Origin: Alphaproteobacteria bacterium
GTDB taxonomy: Bacteria > Pseudomonadota > Alphaproteobacteria > Rhodospirillales > WMHbin7
Direction: 5' to 3'
DNA: 64,000 nt
Assembly (NCBI GenBank): GCA_015232335.1
Contig: JADFZV010000006.1
Location: forward strand, 53,783 to 117,782
The position numbers and the translations under genes are program-made. The notes under the pieces were generated by a model that saw only the letters and a list, made by a program, of their open reading frames with translations, had not been told where the DNA came from and searched no databases. Numbering within the stretch: position 1 is the first letter of the stretch; each line of letters starts with the position of its first letter. Below, in pieces: positions 1-11,330 of the stretch.

Positions 1-533
1 ATGGTTGCCGGAAGTTTTAAGAATGTGCCGTCGGATTCGTCGGCCTCGACCACCATCCATTCGCCGCCGCCCAAGCGCGCATTGGTGCCGTAGGCATTGA
101 TGATGCCGCCATTGATGACGGTGGGATCAAGGTTCGCCGCTTCCAGCATCGCCGCCACCATCGACGTGGTGGTGGTTTTGCCGTGGGTTCCCGCCACCGC
201 GATGGCCCATTTCAAGCGCATCAGTTCGCCCAGCATTTCGGCCCTGCGCACGACGGGGATCAACCGCGCCCTGGCCGCCAGCACTTCGGGATTGTCCGGC
301 TTGACCGCAGACGAGATGACGATGACATGCGCATCGCCCAGATGCTGCGCCTCATGACCGATGAAGACCTTGACGCCCAATCCGCGCAAGCGTTTTACGT
401 TGGCGTTTTCGGCCACGTCGCTGCCTTGAACCGTATAGCCCAGATTGTGCAGAATCTCGGCAATGCCGCTCATGCCGATGCCGCCGATGCCCACGAAGTG
501 CAGCGTGCCGATGGAAAGGGGCAGCGTGCGCAT
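1..533 (-). CDS. murC: UDP-N-acetylmuramate--L-alanine ligase MurC (N-terminal part; truncated by window edge)
   Basis: Reverse-strand reading from ATG at 533 gives [33 protein letters not shown]...[12 protein letters not shown]...[14 protein letters not shown], typical MurC; ATG overlaps the murG stop (ATGA). Confidence 0.93.
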   Translation of the reverse strand, partial: MRTLPLSIGTLHFVGIGGIGMSGIAEILHNLGYTVQGSDVAENANVKRLRGLGVKVFIGHEAQHLGDAHVIVISSAVKPDNPEVLAARARLIPVVRRAEMLGELMRLKWAIAVAGTHGKTTTTSMVAAMLEAANLDPTVINGGIINAYGTNARLGGGEWMVVEADESDGTFLKLPAT

Positions 534-1651
534 CAGTGTACCTCCAACTCTTGGGGAATTAGATCGAGAACGAGATCGCCCAGGCTGCGCGCGGCATCCG
601 GCTCGCCCACCGCCCTGGCGCAAGCCGCGGAGCGGGCCAATGTGGCGGGGCTGCCCAGAAGCTGGGCCAGCCGCCCCGCCAGATTTTCGACGCCCAACCC
701 TTCTTCACGCATCAGCCAGCCGCCGCCTGCTTCATCCAATTCCTGGGCGTTGGCGGTCTGGTGATCGTCAATGGCATGGGGATAGGGAATCAGCAGGGCA
801 GGTCTTCCGATGCAGGCGATTTCGGCAACGCTGGAAGCCCCCGCCCGCGAGATCACCAGATGCGCCGAAGCAAGGCGTTTGGGGATATCGGAAAAGAAGC
901 TTTCGCAATCGGCCTCGATCCCCGCCCGAAGATATGTGCCCCTTGAAAGGGCCAGGGATTCCGGTCGGCTTTGCTGGCTGACGCGCAGGCGGGTACGCAG
1001 TGCATCGGGAAGGCGCGCCAATGCGTCGGGCACCATTTCAGACAGAAGGCGGGCACCCTGGCTTCCTCCCATAATGACGACGGAAATCTGGGCGGTTTCG
1101 TCAAGCGGCGGATAGGGCGTGTCGCGCTCGGCCAAAATGGCGGGGCGAACCGGCATGCCGGTATGCTTGATGCGCGGGTCGGGTACTTGAAGATAACGCA
1201 CATGCTTAAACGAGGTGGCGATGCGCTTAACCTTGGATGCCATCAGCCGATTGGCCCGGCCCAATACCGCATTCTGTTCATGCAGCACCGTGGGAATTCT
1301 TAAAGCAAGGGCAGCCGCCATGGCAGGCAGCGAGGCATAGCCGCCAAATCCCACCACCACGGCGGGCTTCATCCGTTTCAGCAGGGCCAGGGCTTGAAGC
1401 GTTCCCAATGAAAGATCGCCAACGGCCTTGATGCGCGGCATCAGGCCGCGCCCGGCAATGCCGCCCGCCCGTATGCGGATGGTTTCGATACGTCCCAGAA
1501 CGCCGCCATAGGCCTGGCCGCGCCGGTCGGTGACCAGGGCCAAGCGATAGCCACGGCTCATTAACTCTTCGGCCAATGCCTCGGCGGGAAAGACATGCCC
1601 GCCCGTTCCTCCGGCGGTCAACAGAATCAGGGGAGAGACGGCGGCCCTCAC
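533..1651 (-). CDS. murG: UDP-N-acetylglucosamine--N-acetylmuramyl-(pentapeptide) pyrophosphoryl-undecaprenol GlcNAc transferase
   Basis: [17 protein letters not shown] motif; dcw gene order. Confidence 0.97.
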   Translation of the reverse strand: MRAAVSPLILLTAGGTGGHVFPAEALAEELMSRGYRLALVTDRRGQAYGGVLGRIETIRIRAGGIAGRGLMPRIKAVGDLSLGTLQALALLKRMKPAVVVGFGGYASLPAMAAALALRIPTVLHEQNAVLGRANRLMASKVKRIATSFKHVRYLQVPDPRIKHTGMPVRPAILAERDTPYPPLDETAQISVVIMGGSQGARLLSEMVPDALARLPDALRTRLRVSQQSRPESLALSRGTYLRAGIEADCESFFSDIPKRLASAHLVISRAGASSVAEIACIGRPALLIPYPHAIDDHQTANAQELDEAGGGWLMREEGLGVENLAGRLAQLLGSPATLARSAACARAVGEPDAARSLGDLVLDLIPQELEVH

Positions 1652-2772
1652 ATCCAGCCTCCGTTGCCGAACTTTTTGCGTGAAAGAGCCAGCATCATGC
1701 CCATGCCAAGCGCCAGGGCCAGCATCGACGAACCGCCATAGGAAATAAAGGGCAGCGTCATGCCCTTGGTCGGCATCAGATGCAGGGTCGAAGCCATATT
1801 GACCACGGCCTGAAGCCCGAATTGAACCAGCAGGCCCGAGACGGCCAGCATCACGAACAGGCTGTCTTCACGGTAGAGTCGGGCAAAGCCCCTGAGCACG
1901 ATGAAGGCGAAGAGGACGACGATGAACAGGCACAAGAACAGGCCGAACTCTTCGCCCGCCACGGCCAGAATGAAATCGGTATGGGCATCGGGCAAAATTT
2001 CCTTGATGCTGCCTTCGCCGGGACCGCGTCCCAGAAGCCCGCCATTGCCGAAAGCCTGCAAAGCCGTGGTGACCTGATAGCTGTCGCCGGTCTGCGGATC
2101 GAGAAAGCGGTCGATGCGGCTTTGCACATGGGGAAAGATGAAATAGGCCCCGACAGCGGCGGCAGCCCCACCCAGCCCAAACAGCCCCACCCAAATCATC
2201 GATAATCCCGCCAGAAAAAACTCGGCAAAGAAAACGGCGCTGGTGACTAGCGTCATGCCGACATCGGGCTGAAGCAGCAGCAAGAGTGCCGTCAGGGCGA
2301 AAAGACCCAGAGCAATTAAATTTCCGGGAAATTCCGGCTGCGACTTCTGTTCAGAGAACATCCAGGCCATGGCCACGGCAAATGTGGGTTTCATGAATTC
2401 CGAAGGCTGGATGGTGAGGCCCGCGAAGGACAACCAGCGCGTGGCTCCCTTGACTTCATGACCCAGCACCAGGGTCAGCGCCATCAGAACCAGCGAGCCC
2501 ACAAAGCCGATAACGGCCAGACGCCGCACCGATTTCACATCTAGCATCGATACGCCAAGGATAACGATCACGGCGGGCATCAGAAATACGAACTGGCGGC
2601 GGACGAAGTGGAAACTGTCGGCGCCGATGCGGGTGGCAACCGAGGGACTGGCGGCCAGGGTCAGGAACAGCCCGGTGCCGATCAGCACGAACAGAGCAGC
2701 CAGGGTCCAGCGATCCACCGTCCACCACCAGCGGCCGACAATGCTTTTGTCTGTGCGTCCGCCGAAGCTCAT
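1648..2772 (-). CDS. ftsW: Peptidoglycan glycosyltransferase FtsW (SEDS family)
   Basis: Polytopic SEDS protein, FISYGGSSMLALALGMGMML motif; position in dcw cluster. Confidence 0.96.
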   Translation of the reverse strand: MSFGGRTDKSIVGRWWWTVDRWTLAALFVLIGTGLFLTLAASPSVATRIGADSFHFVRRQFVFLMPAVIVILGVSMLDVKSVRRLAVIGFVGSLVLMALTLVLGHEVKGATRWLSFAGLTIQPSEFMKPTFAVAMAWMFSEQKSQPEFPGNLIALGLFALTALLLLLQPDVGMTLVTSAVFFAEFFLAGLSMIWVGLFGLGGAAAAVGAYFIFPHVQSRIDRFLDPQTGDSYQVTTALQAFGNGGLLGRGPGEGSIKEILPDAHTDFILAVAGEEFGLFLCLFIVVLFAFIVLRGFARLYREDSLFVMLAVSGLLVQFGLQAVVNMASTLHLMPTKGMTLPFISYGGSSMLALALGMGMMLALSRKKFGNGGWM

Positions 2773-4157
2773 GCGCCCTCGCTTGCCGAAGGCAACTCGG
2801 ACACCAGATCGCGAAAACGATCACCGCGCTCTTCGAAACTTTTGAACTGATCCCAGCTGGCGCAGGCGGGCGAGAGCAGCACCACGCCGCCGTCAATGCG
2901 CTCTTGCATGGCCATGGCATGCGCTGCCCTGGTTGCCGTCGCCAAATCGCCGCATTGCGTGAAGCCCACCCGTCCTTCCAACGTCTTGGCGAAAGCGGGT
3001 GTCGCCTCGCCGATCAGGAAGGCGTGGCGGATACGCGAAAAGTGAGGGGCCAGAGAGTTGATCCCGCCTTCCTTGGCTTGTCCGCCCGCGATCCAGTAAA
3101 TGGCGTCATAGCAGACCAGGGCCTTTTCTGCGGCATCGGCATTGGTGGCCTTGCTGTCATTAACAAAGCGAATGCCGTCCTTGATGCCGATGAATTCCTG
3201 ACGATGCGCCAGGCCCGGGAATGAGCGGATGGCTTCAACGATCGCACCCTGTTCCAAGCCCGATTCAGTGGCGGCGGCATAGGCAGCAGCCGCATTCTGC
3301 CAATTGTGCCGCCCCGGCAGGGATCTGACCGAATTCAGATCGATCACGCTTTCATTCAAGCCCTGCCGGTCGTCGATGAGCAGGCCGCCGGTTGCGTGGA
3401 CGCCGCCCGCCACCCTGGTTTCAGAGGAGATCGGCACCACGCGCCGCGCCAATGATTTCAATTCCTCGCAAATACGCCGTCCATGTTCGTCGTCGATGCC
3501 GACGATGGCGGTCGCGGGCGGCGGCTGATGATCGAAAATGCGTCGCTTGGCTGCAACATAACCTTCCATGCCGTTATGACGTCCCAAATGGTCGGGGGTG
3601 ACGTTCAAGAGCACGGCCACGCCGAAGCCCGCCGAAGGCACCAGCTCCAACTGATAGGAGGAGAGTTCCAGCACATAGGTTCCAGGACGCTCGAGGGGGG
3701 CCAAGTCAAGGGCAGGCGTTCCCAGATTGCCGCCCACCGCCACCTTGCGCCCGGCCCGCTTGAAGATATGACCGATCAGCGAGGTGGTGGTCGATTTTCC
3801 GTTGGTGCCGGTAATGGCGACATAGGAAGCTTCCGAGCGGGCTCTGAGCAGCAGGTCGATATCGCACAGAATGGGGCGTCCGGCTTTGCGCGCCTTTTCG
3901 GCGATGGGATGCGGCCGTGGCCAAGTATGCGGAATGCCCGGACTCCAGACCAGAATTTCCGGCTTCATCCAATCGCATGTCGCCAGATTGACCAGCGGAA
4001 TGCCCTGGCTCTCGGCCAAAACGCGGGTTTCTTCCTTGTCGTCCCAAGCCCAGACCTCAGCGCCCGAAGCCAGCAAGGCCTTGGCTGCCGACAGGCCGGA
4101 ACGGCCCAGCCCCATCACCGCCGCCACATGTCCGTTGAGGAAGGGAAGTCCGATCAT
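2769..4157 (-). CDS. murD: UDP-N-acetylmuramoylalanine--D-glutamate ligase
   Basis: VAITGTNGKSTTTSLIGHI, NDSKATNADA motifs. Confidence 0.96.
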   Translation of the reverse strand: MIGLPFLNGHVAAVMGLGRSGLSAAKALLASGAEVWAWDDKEETRVLAESQGIPLVNLATCDWMKPEILVWSPGIPHTWPRPHPIAEKARKAGRPILCDIDLLLRARSEASYVAITGTNGKSTTTSLIGHIFKRAGRKVAVGGNLGTPALDLAPLERPGTYVLELSSYQLELVPSAGFGVAVLLNVTPDHLGRHNGMEGYVAAKRRIFDHQPPPATAIVGIDDEHGRRICEELKSLARRVVPISSETRVAGGVHATGGLLIDDRQGLNESVIDLNSVRSLPGRHNWQNAAAAYAAATESGLEQGAIVEAIRSFPGLAHRQEFIGIKDGIRFVNDSKATNADAAEKALVCYDAIYWIAGGQAKEGGINSLAPHFSRIRHAFLIGEATPAFAKTLEGRVGFTQCGDLATATRAAHAMAMQERIDGGVVLLSPACASWDQFKSFEERGDRFRDLVSELPSASEGA

Positions 4158-4160
4158 CAG

Positions 4161-5249
4161 CTACCTCAACTTCAAGGTGGAAAGACCCAAGAGGGCCAGG
4201 ACGGCGGAAATAATCCAGAACCGGATGACGATGGTGGATTCGGCCCAGCCCTTCTTCTCGAAGTGATGATGCAGGGGCGCCATACGGAAAACGCGCTTTC
4301 CCGTCAGCTTGTACGAGGTCACCTGAACGATGACCGACACCGTTTCCAGCACGAACAGGCCGCCCACGATGGCCAACACGATTTCGTGACGCGTTACCAC
4401 ACCGACAGCGCCCAGGGCGCCTCCCATGGCCAGCGAGCCGGTATCGCCCATGAAAACCATGGCGGGCGGCGCATTGAACCAAAGAAAGCCGATGCCGGCC
4501 CCCACCAGAGCGCCGCAGAAGACGGCCAGTTCGCCCGAGCCGGGGATGTTGTGAATCTGCAGATAATTGGCAAAGACAGCGTGACCCACGATATAGGCGA
4601 TGAAAGCGAAGACCGACGAAGCGATGATAACCGGCACGATGGCCAACCCATCCAGCCCGTCAGTCAGATTGACGGCGTTGGAAGCGCCCACGATGACGAA
4701 GACGGCAAAGGGCAGATACAGCCACCCCAGATCGATCTGAACATTCTTGAAGAAGGGCACCATCAGGGCGTCGGTCAGGGGCTCGCGGGTCAGCGCCATG
4801 ATCCAGCCAACCGCCACCACGGCGATCACAATCTGGCAAGCCATCTTCAGTTTGCCGGGCAGGCCCTTGGAATTGCGTTTGGTGACCTTCAGAAAGTCAT
4901 CCATGAAGCCGATCATGCCATAGCCGATGGTGACCAGCAGAACTGCCCAGACGAACCCGTTCTTAAGGTCGGCCCAGAGCAGCGTTGAGAGCGTCAGCGC
5001 CAGAAGGATCAGAATGCCCCCCATGGTGGGCGTGCCCTTTTTGGTCAGCAGGTGCGATTCCGGACCATCCTCGCGGATGGGCTGACCTTCCTTTTGCTTA
5101 TAACGCAGCCAACGGATCATCGAAGGCCCGAAGAGCAGCGTTACGACCAGTCCGGTCAGCACAGCACCACCGGTACGGAAGGTCAGGTACTTGAACAGGT
5201 TCAAGACGCCGATCTGGTCCGAGAGAGGATAGAGAAGATTATAAAGCAC
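4161..5249 (-). CDS. mraY: Phospho-N-acetylmuramoyl-pentapeptide-transferase
   Basis: MraY family sequence ([61 protein letters not shown]). Start set to GTG at 5249 preceded by TAGGAG rather than the longer ORF start. Confidence 0.95.
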   Translation of the reverse strand: MLYNLLYPLSDQIGVLNLFKYLTFRTGGAVLTGLVVTLLFGPSMIRWLRYKQKEGQPIREDGPESHLLTKKGTPTMGGILILLALTLSTLLWADLKNGFVWAVLLVTIGYGMIGFMDDFLKVTKRNSKGLPGKLKMACQIVIAVVAVGWIMALTREPLTDALMVPFFKNVQIDLGWLYLPFAVFVIVGASNAVNLTDGLDGLAIVPVIIASSVFAFIAYIVGHAVFANYLQIHNIPGSGELAVFCGALVGAGIGFLWFNAPPAMVFMGDTGSLAMGGALGAVGVVTRHEIVLAIVGGLFVLETVSVIVQVTSYKLTGKRVFRMAPLHHHFEKKGWAESTIVIRFWIISAVLALLGLSTLKLR

Positions 5250-5259
5250 TGTCTTTCTC

Positions 5260-6678
5260 CTACTGTCCGTTCGCGGCGCAAGACTGCGCCTCGGGCACTG
5301 CCGACAAGGCATCCACCACCCGGCCCATGCGGCTTCCCGCCGAACCTTTCACCATCACCACGTCATTTTCCCGCACCTGAGCCGCCACCAAGGGTGCCAG
5401 TTCCGCCGAGCTGGCGGCATGACCGCCCCGCATGGCCTGGGGTAGGGATTCGAAGAGCTGTTCCATCAAGGGACCGGCGGTGAAGACGCGGTCGATACGC
5501 GCCTGCTCCAGCACGTCCCTAAGCCCCCGATGCAGAACCGGAGCTTGAGCGCCCAGTTCCAGCATGTCGCCCAGCACGGCGATGCGCCGCCCCTTGCCCG
5601 ACAGGCCGATCTGGGCCAGGGTGATGATGGCGGCCTGCATCGAAGCAGGACTGGCGTTGTAGCTTTCGTCGATCAGTTCGAAGGTGCCGCCATCGGGGGA
5701 AACCGCCAAACGTCTGGCCCCTCTGCCCTTGGGCGGGGTCATGGCGGAAAGTGCAGTTGCAGCGGCACCGACATCAACACCAGCGCTTGCTGCGCCAGCC
5801 AGGGCGGCCAAGCTGTTCAGCCCCCAGTGATGGCCCGCGATGCCGACCCGATAGGCCAAGGGCCTTTCGCCCGCCAGCGCCAGCACCTCGGTCGAGGTGC
5901 CCACGATCTCGCTGTACAGCAGACGGAAGTCGGACTCGATATGTCTGCCGAAGCTGACGACGCGCGCCCCTTTTTCGCGAGCCCGCTTGGACAGCAGCCC
6001 GAAGAAGGCATTGTCGCGGTTCAGAATAGCCACGCCTTTTGGCATCAGGCCTGCGAAAATTTCCGCCTTGGCCTCGGCGACATCCGAAAGCGTCGGAAAG
6101 AATTCGATATGGACGGGCTCGACGGTGGTGATGATGGCGATATGGGGGCGAGCCAGTTGCGACAATGGCGCCAATTCACCCGCATGGTTCATGCCCATTT
6201 CCAGCACGGCATAGGCGGACAGGGCGGGCAGCCGGGCCAGGGTCAGCGGAAGACCATAATGATTATTGAGATTTCCCTGCGTCGCATGGGTGGGTGCCAG
6301 CCCCGACAAAATCAGCGACAGCATGTCCTTGGTGCCGGTTTTTCCAACGCTGCCGGTAACGGCGATGCGCTGGGCCGGGTTGCGCTCACAGGCGGCGGCT
6401 GCCAGCCTTCGCAACCCTTCAAGCGTATCCGTGACGACAATCTGTGGAATGGCAATTCCCGGCAAAGGATGATCGACCAGCAACGCTGAGGCGCCCAGTT
6501 CCTGTGCCTTGGCGGCAAAATCATGCCCATCCATCTTGTCGCCGCGAATGGCGATGAAAAGGTCGCCAGCCTTCAGCGTGCGCGTATCGATGGAGATGCC
6601 GGTTGCCGCAGCCAGATTCGCCGCATCCATGGCGAACACCTGGGCCAATTCCTCTTTGGTCCACAGGGGGCGGTTCAT
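5260..6678 (-). CDS. murF: UDP-N-acetylmuramoyl-tripeptide--D-alanyl-D-alanine ligase
   Basis: [30 protein letters not shown] motifs. Confidence 0.95.
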   Translation of the reverse strand: MNRPLWTKEELAQVFAMDAANLAAATGISIDTRTLKAGDLFIAIRGDKMDGHDFAAKAQELGASALLVDHPLPGIAIPQIVVTDTLEGLRRLAAAACERNPAQRIAVTGSVGKTGTKDMLSLILSGLAPTHATQGNLNNHYGLPLTLARLPALSAYAVLEMGMNHAGELAPLSQLARPHIAIITTVEPVHIEFFPTLSDVAEAKAEIFAGLMPKGVAILNRDNAFFGLLSKRAREKGARVVSFGRHIESDFRLLYSEIVGTSTEVLALAGERPLAYRVGIAGHHWGLNSLAALAGAASAGVDVGAAATALSAMTPPKGRGARRLAVSPDGGTFELIDESYNASPASMQAAIITLAQIGLSGKGRRIAVLGDMLELGAQAPVLHRGLRDVLEQARIDRVFTAGPLMEQLFESLPQAMRGGHAASSAELAPLVAAQVRENDVVMVKGSAGSRMGRVVDALSAVPEAQSCAANGQ

Positions 6679-8195
6679 CTCGCCTCCTTATCGCCAGCGC
6701 GCCTGGCTTCCATCACATCGTCGAATGGCCGCTTTTCCTGGCCAATGATCTGATAATTCTCGTGGCCCTTGCCCGCGATCAGCAGCACGTCGCCGCTATC
6801 CAGCCTGGGCAGCGCCGCTTCAATGGCCGAACGCCTGTCGGCGATTTCCAGGGCATTCGGACAAGCCCCCAGAATGGCCTGGCGAATGCTGGCCGCATTT
6901 TCCGTACGCGGATTGTCATCGGTTACGATTGCCCAATCGGCCTGACGCGCCGCAACGGCGCCCATCAAGGGGCGCTTGCCGCGATCCCGGTCGCCACCGC
7001 AGCCGAACACGACGCCCAATCTGCCTTTTGCATGTGGACGCAAATTGATCAGGGCGGTTTCAAGCGCATCGGGCGTATGGGCATAATCGACATAGACGCT
7101 GGCGCCCTTGTTTGTGGTCACGGCCAGTTGCATCCGGCCCGGAACGGCTTCCAGGCTTTCCAAGGCTACCAGCGCTCGCTCGGCATGAGCCCCCGTCGCC
7201 ACCGCAAGGCCAAGGGCGGCCAGGGCATTCATTGCCTGAAATCCGCCCGCCACGGGCAGCATCGCTTGACGCCTTTTTCCCAGAAGCTCGATGGTCAGGC
7301 TCAGCCCCTCGCCCATCGCCTGTACGTCAAGCAATTTAAGAGCCGTTGCCCTGTGGCCGTAATCGATGACATGCAGACGCCTTGCATGCGCCATGGCCCG
7401 CAAGGCCTCGAATTCCGGAATGTCGGCATTCAGAACGGCAACACCGCCTTCGGGCAGAAGCTCCGTGAACAGACGCGCTTTGGCGGCAAGATAGCTCGCC
7501 ATGTCCTTGTGGTAATCAAGATGATCACGCGTGAGATTGGTAAAGGCCGCCGCCTTCAGGGCAACGCCATCCAGACGGAATTGGTCCAGGCCATGGCTGG
7601 AGGCTTCCATCGCCAGATGCGTAATGCCTTCCTTGGCAAGCCCTGCCAGCAAGGCATGCAGCGCCACCGGATCGGGAGTTGTCAGGCTTTCGCCGCCCTC
7701 ATGGCCGGGACCGACCAGCCCCAGCGTTCCCAGGCTGGCCGCAGAATGTCCCAAGATTGCCCAAATCTGGCGCAGAAAGGTAACGGTCGATGTCTTGCCG
7801 TTGGTGCCGGTCACGGCCACCAGGGTTTCCGGTTGCAGCCCGAAGAACAGGGCCGCCATGCGGGCAAGGGCGCGGCGCGGTTCCGGATCGATGATCAGTG
7901 CGGCCTCGGCTCCCTTGGGCAATTCCGTGCCGGGGGGAGCCAGAACAGCCAAGGCGCCCTTGGCAAGGGCCTGGGAAATGTAGGCGCGACCGTCTTGCTG
8001 CGATCCGGGAATGGCCGCAAACAAAAAGCCAGGGCCGACTTGCCGCGAATCAGCGGTCAGCCCCGTAATCTGCCTACGGATATTCCCCTCTAGCTTCACA
8101 CGCTCCCCCAAATGGATCAGTTCAGTTAGTAGCAACCTTGCGCACCCCTGTGCTCCAGCCCGCCTGGCGTCCCTGCCCTCCTGCTGCTGGTTCAT
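6675..8195 (-). CDS. murE: UDP-N-acetylmuramoylalanyl-D-glutamate--2,6-diaminopimelate ligase
   Basis: VTGTNGKTSTVTFLRQI, DDNPRTENAASIRQAI (DNPR motif for meso-DAP); start uncertain, overlaps ftsI 3' end. Confidence 0.94.
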   Translation of the reverse strand: MNQQQEGRDARRAGAQGCARLLLTELIHLGERVKLEGNIRRQITGLTADSRQVGPGFLFAAIPGSQQDGRAYISQALAKGALAVLAPPGTELPKGAEAALIIDPEPRRALARMAALFFGLQPETLVAVTGTNGKTSTVTFLRQIWAILGHSAASLGTLGLVGPGHEGGESLTTPDPVALHALLAGLAKEGITHLAMEASSHGLDQFRLDGVALKAAAFTNLTRDHLDYHKDMASYLAAKARLFTELLPEGGVAVLNADIPEFEALRAMAHARRLHVIDYGHRATALKLLDVQAMGEGLSLTIELLGKRRQAMLPVAGGFQAMNALAALGLAVATGAHAERALVALESLEAVPGRMQLAVTTNKGASVYVDYAHTPDALETALINLRPHAKGRLGVVFGCGGDRDRGKRPLMGAVAARQADWAIVTDDNPRTENAASIRQAILGACPNALEIADRRSAIEAALPRLDSGDVLLIAGKGHENYQIIGQEKRPFDDVMEARRAGDKEAR

Positions 8196-9882
8196 GACTT
8201 GGCTCGATTCCCAACAAGGGACCGACCTGAGCAACGACGCGGCTGACTACCGGAGCAGCCACCCAGCCGCCGGTGGCAAAGCCAAAGGTTTCCTTGGTGC
8301 CCTTCGGCTCATCGATCATGGCCAGCACGACAAAACGCGGATTGTTGATCGGAAAGGCGCCGACGAACGAGGACAGCAAAGCCTTCTTGGCGTAGCCGCC
8401 ATGGATGGACAGTTTTTCCGCCGTGCCGGTCTTGCCACCCACATCATAGCCATTGGTATCGGCCTTCGATCCGGTACCGGATTCAACAACGGCCCGCATC
8501 AGCTTGCGCATGGCATCGGAGGTCTTGGCCGACAGCACGCGCAAGGCCTCGATGTCCTGACCTGCTTCACGCTTCATCAAGGTCGCCGGAACGGCCAGAC
8601 CACCATTGACCAGGGTGGCAACGCCCGCCGCCAGATGCAAAGGTGTTACCGAAAGGCCATGGCCATAAGCGATGGTCATGGTGTTGATTTCGCGCCAAGT
8701 CTGCGGCACCTGGGGTGCGCCCATTTCCGGCAGTTCCAGGCGAATGGGCTTTAGCATGCCGATGCGCCCCATGAAGGCCTTTTGCCCGGCGGTTCCCAGA
8801 TCAAGCGCCATGCGCGCCGCCCCGATATTCGAGGAATGAATCATGATTTCCTCGATGGACAGAAATTTGTGCATCGGGTGGTAGTCTTTGATTTCGTAGC
8901 GCGCGATCTTGATCGGTTCACGGGCATCGTAGGTGCTGCCCATGTTGGCAACGCCGGAATCAAGAGCGGCGGCGGCCGTGAACAGCTTGAAGGTACTGCC
9001 CATCTCGTAGCTGCCCAGCGTCGCTCGGTTGAACATCGCTTCGGCCGACTGGGTGGCGGGCAGATTGGGATCGAAATCGGGCAGCGACACCATGGCCAGC
9101 AATTCGCCGGTTTGCACGTCCATCACCATGCCGGTGGCGCCGATGGCGCTGGACTTCGACATGGCCAGGGCCAGTTCGCTGCGCAGAATGTGCTGCACGC
9201 GCAAATCCAGGGACAAGCGCACCGAGGTTGAACCCTGTCGCAGAGTCTCGTCGAAGGTTTTTTCGATTCCCGCGATGCCCTTGTTGTCGAGATCGCTTAA
9301 GCCCACAACATGCGCAGCCAAGGCGCCTTGCGGATAGACGCGCCGCTCGGAGGATTCGAAATCCAACCCCGGTTGGCCCAGACGGTTGATCTCGTAACGC
9401 TCGCGGGGTGTCAGATTGCGCTTGATGTAGACGAAATTGCGCTCTGAGGTCAGCTTGGATAGAACATCCGCCTCGGTCAGTTCGGGCAGAATGCGGTGAA
9501 TGCCCGCCGCTGCCGCCTTGGCGTCGCGAATATCCTTGGGATGGGCGAACAGCGACATGGTGGGCAGGCTGGTGGCAAGGATCAGGCCGTTGCGATCCAG
9601 AATATCGGCCCGTTCCATGCGCACTTCGGAAGGCTGGGCGGGGGCGGACAAGGGGCGGACACGCTGTTCGGGATCGATCACCGTCACATCGACCAGACGC
9701 ACCCCGATTCCGCCAAAAGCCAACAGGAAGATGGCAACGCCCAACAGTAGCCGAGTGCGCCCGATTTCGATGGCCGTCTTGGTCTCGCCCTCAAGCTGAA
9801 GGCCCCCCCCGGAAACGAGGATGGGCCTGCCGGATTTTCCGGCGGCCCGTTCCTCTGTCTTCTTCCAAATGCTGAATTTCAT
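8122..9882 (-). CDS. ftsI: Peptidoglycan D,D-transpeptidase FtsI (PBP3)
   Basis: Class B PBP: MGSTFKLFTAAAAL (SxxK), HSSN, GGKTGTAEK (KTG) motifs. Confidence 0.96.
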   Translation of the reverse strand: MKFSIWKKTEERAAGKSGRPILVSGGGLQLEGETKTAIEIGRTRLLLGVAIFLLAFGGIGVRLVDVTVIDPEQRVRPLSAPAQPSEVRMERADILDRNGLILATSLPTMSLFAHPKDIRDAKAAAAGIHRILPELTEADVLSKLTSERNFVYIKRNLTPRERYEINRLGQPGLDFESSERRVYPQGALAAHVVGLSDLDNKGIAGIEKTFDETLRQGSTSVRLSLDLRVQHILRSELALAMSKSSAIGATGMVMDVQTGELLAMVSLPDFDPNLPATQSAEAMFNRATLGSYEMGSTFKLFTAAAALDSGVANMGSTYDAREPIKIARYEIKDYHPMHKFLSIEEIMIHSSNIGAARMALDLGTAGQKAFMGRIGMLKPIRLELPEMGAPQVPQTWREINTMTIAYGHGLSVTPLHLAAGVATLVNGGLAVPATLMKREAGQDIEALRVLSAKTSDAMRKLMRAVVESGTGSKADTNGYDVGGKTGTAEKLSIHGGYAKKALLSSFVGAFPINNPRFVVLAMIDEPKGTKETFGFATGGWVAAPVVSRVVAQVGPLLGIEPSHEPAAGGQGRQAGWSTGVRKVATN

Positions 9883-9885
9883 GCT

Positions 9886-10401
9886 CTACCTCGCTTCCGC
9901 CAATTCAGGCGTCGGTCGAGCGCTCCCGGCCAGAGCCGGGCCGCGCGTTGGAGGCGGTGTCGCCTGCTTCTGAGGCGGCTTCAGGATCGTCCCTTGCGCT
10001 GGAACGGGAACGAGACGCGGCGGCATGGCGGCTGCCGGAACCATTTTTGCCCGGTCGCGAGAAGGCACAAGAGCAGGTGGCGGAATGGGATCGCCCGACG
10101 GCAGCGGCATTTGCGGACCGATTGCTTCGCGTCTGGGCAGATCGCCGATCATGGCGACCTGCGTCGCCGACATCGGCTCCATCCCCAGATAGCGCTGGGC
10201 AAGCCCCTTCAGCCGCGCCGGCTCGTTCAAATAGGTCCACTCGGCCTTCAGGACATGAATCGACTGCTGGTCCGCATAGGTCTGGCGGCGCATATCGGTA
10301 AGGCGCGCCTCCATGGCCTGAACCTCATGTTTCAAGAGATAGAGTCCAACACCGCCACCCAGGGCGAGGACCAACCAAACAACGGTGACCAGACGGATCA
10401 T
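9886..10401 (-). CDS. ftsL: Cell division protein FtsL-like
   Basis: N-terminal TM followed by coiled coil, between rsmH and ftsI; Pro/Arg-rich tail. Confidence 0.75.
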   Translation of the reverse strand: MIRLVTVVWLVLALGGGVGLYLLKHEVQAMEARLTDMRRQTYADQQSIHVLKAEWTYLNEPARLKGLAQRYLGMEPMSATQVAMIGDLPRREAIGPQMPLPSGDPIPPPALVPSRDRAKMVPAAAMPPRLVPVPAQGTILKPPQKQATPPPTRGPALAGSARPTPELAEAR

Positions 10402-11330
10402 GATCCCTCCTTGCCCCAGGCCGGGGCGTGGCTGCGCACGGCAGAACGCAGGCGGGCCGACCGGGCGCGGGGATTGGCCGCCACTTCGCCGTCGGACGGA
10501 AAGCGCCGTTCGATCTGTCCGAAGCTGGGCTTGCGCACCGTTTGCGCCTGCGGCAAATGGCGCGACCCCCCCTGATTCTTCATAGCGCGGATGTTCAGGA
10601 ATTCTTTCACGATGCGGTCTTCCAGCGAATGGAAGGCGACCACGGCCAGACGCCCGCCCGGCTTCAACAAATTCTCGGCAGCAACCAGCCCGCTTTCCAG
10701 TTCCTCCAGCTCGTCATTGACGGCAATTCGCAGGGCTTGAAAAGTGCGCGTGGCGGGATCGATGCCGTCATGGCTTTTGCGCATAACCGAGCGCACGGCT
10801 TCGGCCAGTTCGAGAGTGCGGGTAATGGGCCTTGCGGCAACGATGGCCTTGGCGATACGCCGGGAATGGCGCTCCTCGCCATAGCGATAGATCAGATTGG
10901 CCAGATCTTCCTCGGCCAGTTCGTTGACCAGATCGGCTGCTGTCGGCCCTTCGCTTCCCATGCGCATATCCAAAGGACCGTCGAAGCGGAAGGAAAAGCC
11001 GCGCTGGGGATTGTCGAATTGCGGCGAGGAGACCCCGATATCAAGGGCGACGCCATCGACAGCACTTACGCCGCGCTCGTTCAGCAAACGATCCATCTGG
11101 CCAAAGCAGCCTTCAATGACATGCAGGCGACCTTCATAGGCCCCCGCCATGACACGCGCCGCCTGAATGGCCTCGGGATCGCGATCGATCGCCCAAACCG
11201 TGCAGGGCGCCTTGACCAGAAGGGCTTCGGTATATCCGCCGCGCCCGAAGGTGCCATCGACGAAGATTTCCCCAGCCTGGGGATCAAGCGCCGCCACCAC
11301 GTCTTGGGCCATGACGGAAAGATGCGTCAT
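10398..11330 (-). CDS. rsmH: 16S rRNA (cytosine(1402)-N(4))-methyltransferase
   Basis: HLSVMAQDVVAALDPQAGEIFVDGTFGRGGYTEALL; dcw position. Confidence 0.96.
   Translation of the reverse strand: MTHLSVMAQDVVAALDPQAGEIFVDGTFGRGGYTEALLVKAPCTVWAIDRDPEAIQAARVMAGAYEGRLHVIEGCFGQMDRLLNERGVSAVDGVALDIGVSSPQFDNPQRGFSFRFDGPLDMRMGSEGPTAADLVNELAEEDLANLIYRYGEERHSRRIAKAIVAARPITRTLELAEAVRSVMRKSHDGIDPATRTFQALRIAVNDELEELESGLVAAENLLKPGGRLAVVAFHSLEDRIVKEFLNIRAMKNQGGSRHLPQAQTVRKPSFGQIERRFPSDGEVAANPRARSARLRSAVRSHAPAWGKEGS

Noticed and set aside
3483-4988. 501-aa plus-strand ORF antisense to murD/mraY
   Set aside because: Spans two genuine opposite-strand genes; composition typical of antisense reading.
6603-8093. 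496-aa plus-strand ORF antisense to murE
   Set aside because: GC-driven shadow ORF over a well-supported gene.
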